Source: Setaria digitata (taxonomy: Eukaryota; Nematoda; Chromadorea; Rhabditida; Setariidae). Taken from it: a stretch of 64,000 bases of DNA. Made by a program: the position numbers and the translations under genes. The stretch lies in the NCBI GenBank assembly GCA_003640385.1, contig RCAB01000163.1, positions 58,649 through 122,648 on the forward strand. The letters run 5' to 3'. The notes beneath the pieces were generated by a model that did not search any database, was not told the origin of the DNA, and saw nothing but the letters and a program-made list of their open reading frames with translations. Of this stretch, positions 11,679-21,918 are shown piece after piece. Within the stretch, counting starts at the first letter, position 1. Each line of letters begins with the position of its first letter.

Positions 11679-13255
11679 TTATATTTCTTCCATTTCTTCG
11701 TCATGTTCACATTTCTTCACTTCTCGAGGACGTACAAATGCTCCATGGTTACTTTCGCACGTGAAATATCTACATTTTTACAATTTAAAATTTCATACTA
11801 TGGACATCAAAGATACAAATAATGTTCAAAAAGATTTTAGAGAAGTGTTCAACGGTTTCTAGTTAAGACGGATAAGAAGACTACTAAAAATAAGACTAAA
11901 TCACTAACCTTTCACCATCAACACTCCCATCATGTTTCCCAAAAGGTCCATCGTATGTGACACCGATCCAGTAACCACTTTTAAATTTGGTTAGACCTAC
12001 GTAAGATATAACGCCTCGTTTTTCTTGCTGATTTGATAAATGAATAACACATCGATCACCAACCTTGAACGACCACTTTAACGCTTGCTGGGTTGAAATA
12101 ACAATTCTCAGCTTAATCAATTGCTAAAGCCATTTTGCAACGATCGTCGTATTTTTTAAAGACGCTCAGCTGTGTATAATCTTTACTGATGACGTATATT
12201 AACTTACAGTATAAAAACTACAATAAGCTAAGGTAGTTATACCCCATTCATCAAACTAGGTACAGCACAGGGAGTATCTTTAAATAACAATTCCTTCCAA
12301 TACACACTATATAAATGAGGATATAAACCTTGAACTGCTTTGCTTCGTTTTCAGCTGCAGCAAGCGCATCATATTTCATTTTTAAACCCTCACGTCGTCT
12401 CCATGCACGCACCGAGTCTGAACAGAAGTGACACTTATGTAAAGCTAGAAATATTTTAATCAACTATTACAGGGAAAAATTTCAAAAGTAAAGTCAGTTT
12501 ACCTTCACGCTCATCATACTTCTCCTCAGATATCGTATATTTTTCAATCTTCGAAACATTTTCATAACTAAGAGCATCGCCACCGGAAGTATCCGAAACA
12601 TGAATTTTCATTCCCGAAAATGGTTAAGCATGAAGATTTTTTAAGGAGCAAAAAATATTTCAAATTTAAAACTTTCGTCTTTTTAGTTAAATGAGATACA
12701 ATAAGGTGAAATCTTTTCCTTCTATAATTAAAAAGTAGAAATATATACAAGCTGGCATACCATCTGTCACTCCTAATTTCTCAAGGGTGGCTTGATCATC
12801 ACTCAACGATGACAGGAAATTTCCATCCTTGTCATGCAGTTCAGTTCGCATGGACTCAATTGAACTACCAACAACTAACTGCAATTTTTCCTGAAAGAAA
12901 AAACTGATAAGTCGAGCCTGAGAGTGTTTTCTGAAGCTAGATCTAACTCTACCAGTTTAAGAACCTATAAAAAGGGTGCTCAATGTAAAAAAAAAAAAAA
13001 AAAAAGTATATAAAGAGTGAAATTTAAATGCTCCCAACTTTGATTTATGAAGCGATAAGTGGACTATTAATTGTAATAAAGTTCATCAATGAAATGCAAC
13101 TGTCTTCAATCGAGCTGCCTTTGTTTTTGAAAGTAGGAGAAGCAAATGAGGCGAACTTTTAGCTCATGAAGGGTCATGGATGCAGGATACCGCTTCTCAT
13201 ACGGATATTGTCGCGAATTCGACGTGACAGTCAGGTTAAGAACTTTGGCAGCCAT
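11679..13255 (-). CDS. tbcb-1: Tubulin-folding cofactor B (UBL + CAP-Gly)
   Basis: Exons on the minus strand: 13157-13255, 12761-12890, 12503-12613, 12329-12417, 11909-12087 (or starting at 12123) and 11679-11769, giving about 232-244 residues. The N-terminal ubiquitin-like domain starts MAAKVLNLTVTS and runs through LQLVVGSSIESM and SGGDALSYENVSKIEKYTIS. A short coiled region (AAAENEAKQFK) follows, then a CAP-Gly domain with VGDRCVIHL, GYWIGVTYDGPFGKHDGS and GAFVRPREV, and an acidic tail ending EEMEEI. Cofactor B captures newly folded alpha-tubulin from the CCT chaperonin and, with cofactor E, helps heterodimer assembly. The CAP-Gly core reads GKHDG where GKNDG is usual. The acceptor before exon 3 appears as CGG instead of CAG (12614-12616), although the reading frame demands splicing there. 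Confidence 0.93.
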
Positions 13256-15593
13256 CTTAATTAACTGATAATTAGATGGTTCTGAAAGAAGTATGCAGTG
13301 CATATTCTAATCGCATAATGTTCGAATTGAAATTACCATAGACACTGTTCGCATTCTACAATCAACTGGACAAACCGTCACGTACTAAAAGGCTCAACAT
13401 TGTCCCCTTATCCTATAAAAGAAGATGGACGAGGTCAAACTGGATAATTAGTTGAGGCCAGTGACATCTCATAATCATGCCAAACAAGAGATGACAATGT
13501 GAGATACTGCTGAAGTGGACGAAAACGATGCGAGCAGACAGCTGATAGAGTAGACGAAGAGAGCTGAAGGGAGAAAGACAGAAAGACCACGAAATCCGAC
13601 ACCACAAATGTAAGTCATCTGATGTGTGATGGTGCTGGACGACCCTCTCTCGCCTTCGTCAATTTTGATAATTCGGCTCGTCTCCCTTCGCACAGATCGA
13701 TCAGAGACAAAGATTCCCTCTGATACGGATCCAAGAATAACAGGTGAGCAGATGAAAGTAGCCTTGCTCGGTGAGATAGGTCTGATGCTTACGTGATGTG
13801 ACGTGCGTGTGGGTGGACAGGCCGACATCGATAGCAGTGGCTCACGCAAACGTCACGCAAGTTAAGGGTTCTCGTATGTGAGGCAGAGGAATCATTCCTA
13901 TTATTCTCCTTATTAATTCCTCGTTGGGATCCTTCGAGCATATAAATGTAACGTTCATTACGTTACAGGGACACTACCCACGTATCCACTTACGTTACAT
14001 AAGCTTCCCTTCCAAAGCAGTTAAGTGTGTCGTAGATGGGACGGAGAGAGAGTGAGAAAGTTCTAGCACTGGCAAGACTGAGAATCCAGGATACGTGAAA
14101 GTATTGCGGTCCTTGCTAGGAGTAATGTGAAAAGATTGTGTTCCTCAATCCCAGTGCATGCTTTTTTGTCGCAATGGGCGGCTGGGGATGATTGCTTCGT
14201 AGTTACATTCGATGTAGCACAGGACGTTATAGGTCTTGTTAAATTTCTTAATGCAGTGGACTTCTTGCTGAAGCTCACTCTGACAGGTCCACTTATTGCT
14301 TTGCTTTTAATTAGATACATTGTATTTGTGATATGTTGCGAGCTATTTACTTCCATAGAGTTCAAAGTTCGTTTTTGGTGACATTATCATTCGTTTGTAT
14401 AAGATTAAAAGAAGCAGTTGTGGAGGGTTAACAAGACTTGAAGGCCAGGCTATCCAATGAAATCATCCTAGCAGCCCTCTAACATTTCAAACTTCAGAGT
14501 GAAACAAGCAGAGTGTCAGCCTAACGATGTCATCTCTCTTCATCTAAAAATTTGTCATGCTTGTTTATGACGGTGACTTTTAGTCTGTTTGAATCAATGC
14601 TCAGGAAATCGATTCATGATGGAGTTTAGAGATTGTAACACCTGTCATTGATAATTCGCGTTGATTATCAGTTAATTGGAGGTTGCTTTGTACAGAAATG
14701 ATTCACATTACGGATGCTTCCATACTGAATCCCTTAACATGGTAATATCATCTCATTGTAAACACTTCTCCCTCTCAACAATCGATGCATCGATGGATAG
14801 GAAGGGGCAGAGGCAGTGGCGGTGGCAGTGTAGTGGTAGCAGCACAACAGCTGGCAGTGTATACCTGTTCTGGTGAACGATACCTTCTTCATTAACGAAT
14901 TAAACACTGTTGTCGAATTTAGGTAGTATAGGAGAAGGAGAGATCCATAAAACTGTAGGTTAAATCAACAACCGATGGACAGCACATTTCCCTTGCATTC
15001 TTCTCTCCTCTCGATCATCGGCTAGAGCTTTCACACTTCGACTTCTGTATTAATTTCCTCCTCTCTCCATCACTGACACATCCGGGAGAGGAAAGAGGAA
15101 GAAGGACATTGTGGTGCCGTAAATGTTTTCCTAAACAATCATTATTATGCGCTCCTCGAGTAGTCTCTCCCTTCATAACGACCTCTGCATTAAGGACAAT
15201 AAGAAGAGTAGTTGATTGATAGATTAACATTCTGAGCATTTCAGCATTGCGATGATATAATAATGCCATTGTAAGCAACTGTTTCTCTTTTTTGTTTAGA
15301 AATTAACGTGTAAACAACCGCGACTATTCTTGAATTAGTGTTGAATTTTAGAATTATCGATTGCTACTCTCAAATTGTTATTCATTTCACACTTTTGACT
15401 GAAACTTTCAGTCTTAAATTATAATCACTGTTATTAACCATTGTTCGGAACGCGAGTCGTTGCAAACTCTCACTTTTAATACTGTGCATGTTCCATCATC
15501 AAGCCATTTGCAGATTTTGTATACACGGTTTTGTGCTGTTGCTCAGTCATCACTTTAAAATACTACAAAAAAAAAAAAAAAAAAAAAAAAAAA
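13256..15593. other. Divergent intergenic region between cofactor B and SERTA gene
   Basis: About 2.3 kb, GC-richer than its surroundings from about 13.4 to 14.2 kb. It holds several ORFs without recognisable similarity, including a 124-codon one on the minus strand at 13475-13849. ACGT-core motifs cluster near 13790-13998 (separate entry). It should contain promoters of both flanking genes. Confidence 0.5.
13790..13998. promoter_or_regulatory. Cluster of ACGT / CGTCA (CRE or bZIP-like) motifs
   Basis: Within about 210 bp I see ACGTGATGTGACGTG (13791-13805), CGTCACG (from 13851), an inverted pair GTAACGT-5 nt-ACGTTAC (13948-13966), CACGTA (from 13979) and TACGTTAC (13991-13998). TATAAA lies just before the inverted pair at 13941-13946. 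Such cores are bound by CREB/ATF and PAR-type bZIP factors. That this is a working enhancer or promoter, and for which of the two divergent genes, is inference. Confidence 0.4.
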
Positions 15594-15594
15594 A
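15566..15594 (+). repeat. Poly-A run of about 29 bases
   Basis: Uninterrupted A tract directly before the candidate start ATG of the SERTA gene. Length is likely polymorphic or imprecisely assembled. Confidence 0.9.
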
Positions 15595-16418
15595 TGATTC
15601 TCTTGGTTGGAGTTTCACAGTCCAGCAGTTCATCGTCTTCAGAAGGACAGGAGCCTGTTAATCGGTCATACGACCTAGTAGATCACGCGTTATCGTCTCC
15701 AGCACTCCCATTGAATACGAATATTCTTGTCGGTTCGAGCCTTACATCCGACAACAACACTTCCTTCTTTAACTATCGGCAGCCGTCTCTCGAGTTGGAG
15801 CAATCTTGGTTGTTCTTTTTAATTTTTTTTTTTCTCTCATAAAGAGCAAACGTTATCCTTCTTCTATTTTTCTTTTCTGAGGCTTTGTTCAGGTCAGGAA
15901 CCAGAATTCTTGATAGCATTTGGTTACAGTTTTCAAAATTAGTTATGGTTTTTTGTTCCAGTTTGGATGAGGTTGGAGTGGAAATGGATTCGGAGGATGA
16001 CGGTTACTTGAACAACTCGTCCATTCATTCTACTGGATCTTCCACGTTTAAAACAAGGTTTTTTTTTTTTTCCGTCAAGTTATTTTTGTTTTATGAATTT
16101 CCGCCTTCATTTGTTTTAAGAACATAGATTTAGATCTATCTCTACTGTAGCACCACTTTCTTCATTATTGCGAATACTATCATATACTGCCCATAATTTT
16201 TTTCTTCAGCCCAGTAATGCCGTACGAAACGGGCAGTTTGAATGAACGTCGACGGGCAATTCTAGACCTTTCGATCTCCAAAATTCACACGATGAACACA
16301 TCAAACGTTGCAGTGTCGCTGCGCAAATCACTTCTTATTTACAATACGATGAAGTCTCTGCAGGTTCCCCTCTGATGACTTTTGTTCATGATGTGCAGGA
16401 GAAAATTCAAAATAAGGA

Positions 16419-16455
<37 letters not shown>

Positions 16456-17772
16456 GCGAGATCTTGATGCATGTGACGTTTTTGTATGCGGTAGTCTGAT
16501 AGAGAAAGAAAACGAAATAGTCGCTAATGATGTGGAAATGCTGGAGGCAAATGAAGTTGAAGAAGGGAACTGGGAACAACAAGTTTCGGATCTCAGTTGT
16601 GATATCAGAAGTGACAATAACTCTTGCAATCAACATCTGGGCTATGATTGGCCATGGGGCACTTTGGTTAATACAGCAAGCAAAGATACGATGCAGGTAG
16701 AGTGTATGGTTCACTACAGTATATTCGTTTGAAATTTACTTTTATTGTTAGTATCAAATCAAAATATCCTTCTAAGTAAGATGGGTGTGTTTTTATAGGA
16801 AACTTGTGTTTCTGTTTTGCAGAATTCCGTAGTTCTGTTTAAAAAAGCGGTATAAAGATTTTGTTTTTTTTACGAGGAATCATTTTTTTTTTTAATGCTT
16901 TTATTTTGAACCGACATTTTAACAGTTACTTTTAGTAGTGACAACGGATTGTTTTTAAATCAAGTTTTCTTAGGAAGATTGGCAACACTGCATTTTAATG
17001 TCAAGATCTTCATTATTTTTTACTGAACACAGAAACATAATAACTAAAATGTCGATCAGGAAGTGGTATTTATTAGTTGTCCATGCAAAATTTATACCTT
17101 TTCCTTTTACTACTTTGCAGTTGGAGATGCCAAATTTAAAAAGTTATTTGTATATTTCGGCGAAGACTTTGAAAGCTTTCTAATGTGAAAGTTGAGAAGG
17201 TAGAGAGAGGGGGAAAGAGAAATGTCGAACTTTTATTTATTTTTAATTCTGCAGTGGTATTAATACCGATGATCATCTCCTGCATAACTAAAAAGTCCTT
17301 ACAATCCTTTCTCTTTGCATGACACAAAGTTTTTTTCATTAATTTAAAAAATAAATATTTGTTAATTAGGCACCAGCGGGAGAACAATGAAGTTCTTTTT
17401 TTTTTTTTTTTTTTTTACTTCCTCTGTAAACTCGGAAATCGAAATTTTGTTTAAATTTTCGCACCACACCACTACATCGGGGTGTTGTAAAAAATTAATA
17501 ATTTTCAGGGTTCGGAAAAATATGATAGTGGTGACGTTTTCACCTTGACGAGCAGCAACGATTTGTTTAATACAGGGAATAACTGGAACAGTAACACTTT
17601 GGATGCGACAGATTCGTCTGCATTTATTGACGATTATTTGGGAATGTTGTGTGCTTGGGAAGATGAAAATTACAATCCGCTCACAAACTGCAATCTCACA
17701 CGAGCGGAAATTATGAATATGTTTCACTTGCCTTCATATCATCTGAACAATCAATTAGTCTCTCAGGCCTGA
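15594..17772 (+). CDS. SERTA-domain transcriptional coregulator-like protein
   Basis: Exons: from 15594 (start uncertain) to 15808, 15962-16057, 16210-16363, 16457-16696 and 17509-17772, phase-consistent, about 322 residues. A Ser-rich N terminus is followed by an acidic patch (EVGVEMDSEDDG), then a SERTA motif: ERRRAILDLSISKIH leads into VSLRKSLLIYNTMKSLQ, matching the family pattern L(R/K)(R/K)S(V/L)L(I)xNT(L/M)xxLQ. The remainder is acidic and Asn/Ser-rich, ending ...EIMNMFHLPSYHLNNQLVSQA. SERTA proteins (vertebrate SERTADs and CDCA4, insect Taranis) are nuclear coregulators that act through E2F/DP, PHD-bromodomain or cyclin/CDK partners. The start is doubtful: the ATG follows a run of about 30 A, and a TTTCACAG acceptor at 15620 could begin the exon instead. 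Family assignment rests on one motif. Confidence 0.75.
16422..16454 (+). repeat. ATT trinucleotide microsatellite at a splice acceptor
   Basis: About 11 perfect ATT units run straight into the TTATAG acceptor (exon starts at 16457) of the SERTA gene, so the microsatellite takes the place of the usual polypyrimidine tract. Confidence 0.9.
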
Positions 17773-20700
17773 ATTATTGATATTGGTACCTTTATTCATT
17801 ATGGAATTGTTTACATTTTTCTGATTTCTGTAGCCTTTCTAAAAGCTCTATTTCCTGCATTACCTGACATTCTTCCTACATTTCATTGTAACCTTTGAAT
17901 CGTTAGTCTAGCAACTCATTCCATTTTTGTCGAAGTAAATACCGTCCAGTATACTTTTTCTTGTGGTTTTTATGTTTTCAAAACTTAGTCGTGCTTTGTT
18001 CCCCGTTCATTGTGGCTCTGCTGTTGTACACTGATTTGCAGGTTATTAAGATCTCTTTCGAAGAATCGGAGTGGAAGGAGAGGATAAGTATGTACTGCGT
18101 AGATTCAGACTTAGGAGAGGAAGGAGCTTTTTTCTTTTAGAAGAAACTTGGTCTCTTTTTGGATGTTATTTTAAGGACGCATGCTGAACAGTACATGCTA
18201 CTGCACACCGATACTTCGACTTCCATTTTTTGTGTTTGAGATCAATTTCATCTTATTCTTCTTTTTTCCACTGCGCTAATATTTTGGGAAAATTTCTTGT
18301 ATCTGCTTCTACTTTTGATTTCTTATAAAACGACTTTTGGATCTACTTCTCTTCTTCTCTCCTGTTCGTTTCGTTCTTTTTTTTTTTTTTCTAAATGATC
18401 ATCTCTATGCGCTTACGCCCCTTTCTTTTTTCTCTTCGTTAGGCCTGTAGAAAAGTCTTTATAGTAAAAAGACGAGACCAAACGGCTGACTAGTTATGCA
18501 GTAATACTGTTACTTTGAATATTCTCTACGTTATTTCCTCAAAGATTGCACTGGTCTTAGTTCTTTTTTTCTTTTTTTTTTTTTTGGTAAATTTTTATGC
18601 GAGGTTAGTGTGAGGAAGCCCGGTACTGTGGGCTTGCATAAGTTTCTCACTGCATCCTTTTTGTCGCTGTACTATATTTATTCTCATCTCATGCACTTAA
18701 AAAATTAGAATGAAATGTAAAAATGGCTAAAGGGGAATATTTCCGAAATACTTGCGCATATTTTGGAAGTGCGCAGATTTGAAAAAAAAAAAAATGGAAA
18801 ATGCTGTTTGCTAAATGCATTTTTATTAACTATTCTATGTATTTTAGAAATTCTCCTTGACGCATATAGTCTCATACCGTCTGCTAAACCTCATTTGAAA
18901 TTTTATTGCGCTTTCTTGTGTTCTAGTGCATTGAGATTCTTTTTATATATTCATATCGAAGGTTGCGGAATATGTTATTTCTAATTATGTGAACTGTATG
19001 TGTCATTATTCAAGTATTTAAACTTGAAATTTTTGACTAAGTAAAGAGCAAGTTAATCAGCTCTTACGTTCTGGTTCGGTGCGTCGTCAGATCGCTTAAT
19101 GTAATCTCTCCTTAAACCTGTTTTCGCTCTACAAAGTAAACTCTTCCTCGATATACCTCTCTCATACAATAATTATTCCCTGAGGAGGAAGACATTTAAG
19201 AATATGCCAAGTTAGTATTTCCAATGTTTTGAACGGTGTTTGTGACATTGGACAACATTATCACTCCCGTCCATCTGTAATCATTGTATATCTGATCCGC
19301 GGTGGAACATTGTTTTGTCTTTCTGAATTCTCACTTCTGCGAAAACTTTAATTATCGGATCCAAATTTTCATTATTAATGTCTTCTTTTTTTTTTTTTGG
19401 AACAAGGAAACGAGTTATTTAATGGTGCAGCTTTATTATACATCCATTTTTCATTATTTTATATTGATTGTCGTTTCACTGTTCGATTTCAGGTTTGTTT
19501 TATTTTATATGTTATTCTGCTTTGTTGGGGAGATATCACCAGCAATTTTTTTCATCGAGATTATGACTATTTATGAAATTGAATGAAAACGCTTTCTCCG
19601 TTCGATGCTCTTCATCTCCCACTCTTTCGCGAAGTGTCAAAAAGAACTTTAGGACTTTATAACTTTTCCCAGATTTTTCGAAATTAGCCATGGAAATGAG
19701 TGTTGTGCTACAAATATCTCGTTGAAATTGAAGAATGGTAATGATGGCTTGTATATTATGAAATCACATGTGGTATGTATTGGAATGTGTTAATGTATGT
19801 GTAAATTTGCTGTGCCAATAATTACCACGATTCCGACATTTGTTGTACTAGTGCGATGTTGTGACTTGTGCATTTATTAATGATTTTTAAAATAATTTAT
19901 TGAATGTTTTGAAACACCATGTCAGTGAAACTGTTTGTTTACCTTACTATGTTAGTTGTTAGGATCTTTACATCATCTGGATTTAAGGTTAGGCCTAAGA
20001 GGACCAGAAACATGCATATCTATTTTTTACTCATGCCTTCTCTCAAACTGAGTGTCACTGTAATCGCTTTTAGGAATGAGAAAATTGACATCAATAGGAA
20101 GGAAGAGGTAACCGGTTCCTTATCGTTTATCACCACTGGTGATTGCTGTTAACGTTTTGTAAGCCTGCATTATCTGTGTATAATTGTAAAGTTGTAATAG
20201 AGCGGGGAAGATTGTTCATGGCTTTCTCTCATTGTTACTGTCATCTTTTTATAATTCATCGAAGCAACCGATATCGATCAGAGTAGGTGCACTAAAGGAG
20301 CAGGAAATATCATTTCTCCTCACTGTTTAAGCTGCTTTTTCTTGCATTTCTCTTTTCTTATCTGCACTGAACGATGATGCTGAAATATTCGCCGTTTTTT
20401 TGTTCTCGTTTAAATTGGACCATGTCATTTGGTTCTCGAATGATTTCCTTGCAATCTTTTCCTTTCCATTATTTACACTTTATCCGATATTATTCTAAGT
20501 TTTTTCGTTCTTTCTGGTGTACTTTAGAACACTACTGATTGGTCAAACCAGTCTATAATTTCCCTGAATTGAAGTGAGCGGCGGCAGTATCTCCTCATGT
20601 ACCTTTGTATCATACAATTGTATATTTATTATGTTTCTGAATAATATGCCTGGACAATAAATCTACCAACAATTTTTAATATTGTACATTTTTGACTTTC
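17773..20700 (+). other. Probable long T-rich 3' UTR of the SERTA gene, then intergenic
   Basis: About 2.9 kb after the SERTA stop is strongly T-rich on the plus strand, has many TTTTCTTTT-like blocks, and shows no convincing exon. A candidate polyadenylation signal AATAAA lies at about 20656-20661. Reading it as one long 3' UTR is inference; independent noncoding transcripts cannot be excluded. Confidence 0.4.
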
Positions 20701-20986
20701 AAATCTCGAACTCTCGTTGTGTACCTTCCCAGAATTCAGCTGTTTGTGTCAACCTCTCACTAATTCCAATTGAACACGGATCTATTTTGCACAAGGACCC
20801 ATTTCAAGCGCTGTTAGATATTTTTCTTTTTTCGTATCAGTTCATACGCATTTCTCTTTGTATTTTCGATTGGTTGCTAGGAAGTAAACACTGCTGCAAT
20901 TTTACAATAACGGTTTTCATTCTGTACATAATAGAGTGTATGTGTGCATCGGAGGACATTATGTCTTTGTGTTTCGGCTTTGAAAT

Positions 20987-21450
20987 TTGGATGATGGGGA
21001 AGAGTTATACTGTATAGGTTGGACTTTCATAAAATATCATCAGATGGCACAACAGTCTTTGACCTCCTTCCCATCAGTGGCTTATCAGAAGGCATTGCCC
21101 TTGATGCTGTTACTTACTATCAACTCGCTTATCAGTTTTGCTGCGGAGGTAGGTGCAAAGCTGTTATCTCCTGTTAGATATAGTTCTTCCAAGACTCCAT
21201 ATGAATCTAAGCAACGAAAAGGAGATTTCCAACAGATGTGGCTCGAATGATTGATTGCTGCGATAAGCTTACGTGAGCGTATGGCTTTTGTTGATCCGTT
21301 TAGCAATATGTTCACAAACTGACTGCATAGGGGATTTAACATTCGTGTTTCTATGATAGCATGTTGGATGCTACTGCTAATCCTGTCAGTGGTAATCATT
21401 TCCCGATAAAAGAGTCCTGCATCTCTTGCACTGAAACTTATAGCCTGCAT
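20987..21450. other. Coding-like patch open on both strands, unassigned
   Basis: The minus strand is open for 121 codons (21085-21450) and the plus strand for 87 codons (20987-21250). A second plus frame (about 21000-21148) contains FDLLPISGLSEGIALDAV and stops just before a good donor GGAG/GTAGGT. I recognise none of these. They may be chance, a decayed gene or an isolated exon. Confidence 0.25.
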
Positions 21451-21918
21451 TATTTTCCCATTCTTTTTTTCGAGTTTAATTTTGGGAGGATGGGAAAGTG
21501 AACTAGTGGTAGTTGAAGGCTCGGAAACGGAACGAAGTACTAGGTCACGCTATTGAATCCAACTTAAACTATGAATTCGCATGGAACTAAGTTTTCATTT
21601 GTTGGTTGTTATATCTTGAAAGGTAAAACCTTTCAAGGTTAGAAAATCATGAGCATGATTTATTGAAGTGAAGTGTTTAGCAGCACCACAAACCTGTTCT
21701 GAATCACGCATTAGGATGAGGCAGTCATTTTGTGCTTTAGTCTTTTGAAATGGAAGGGAAATTTCCTTGCTGATAAGAATAGTTCAAATGTGTTGATATG
21801 TTGAGTGGTTCTATATCTTGTTACTATTGAAGGTTTCCATCTTCGACTCACTCCAGTCTTCGGGAAAGTCTGTAATCTTTTTTTTTTTTTTTTTTTTTTT
21901 TCAGATAGAACGAAAATA

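Noticed and set aside
14063..14381. Overlapping ORFs on both strands (100 and 84 codons)
   Set aside because: Mutual shadows without recognisable domains or splice partners; consistent with chance in a less AT-rich stretch.
16339..16714. Minus ORFs with poly-Asn opposite SERTA exon D
   Set aside because: Poly-Asn comes from the ATT microsatellite read in reverse; the rest is the shadow of a well-supported plus exon.
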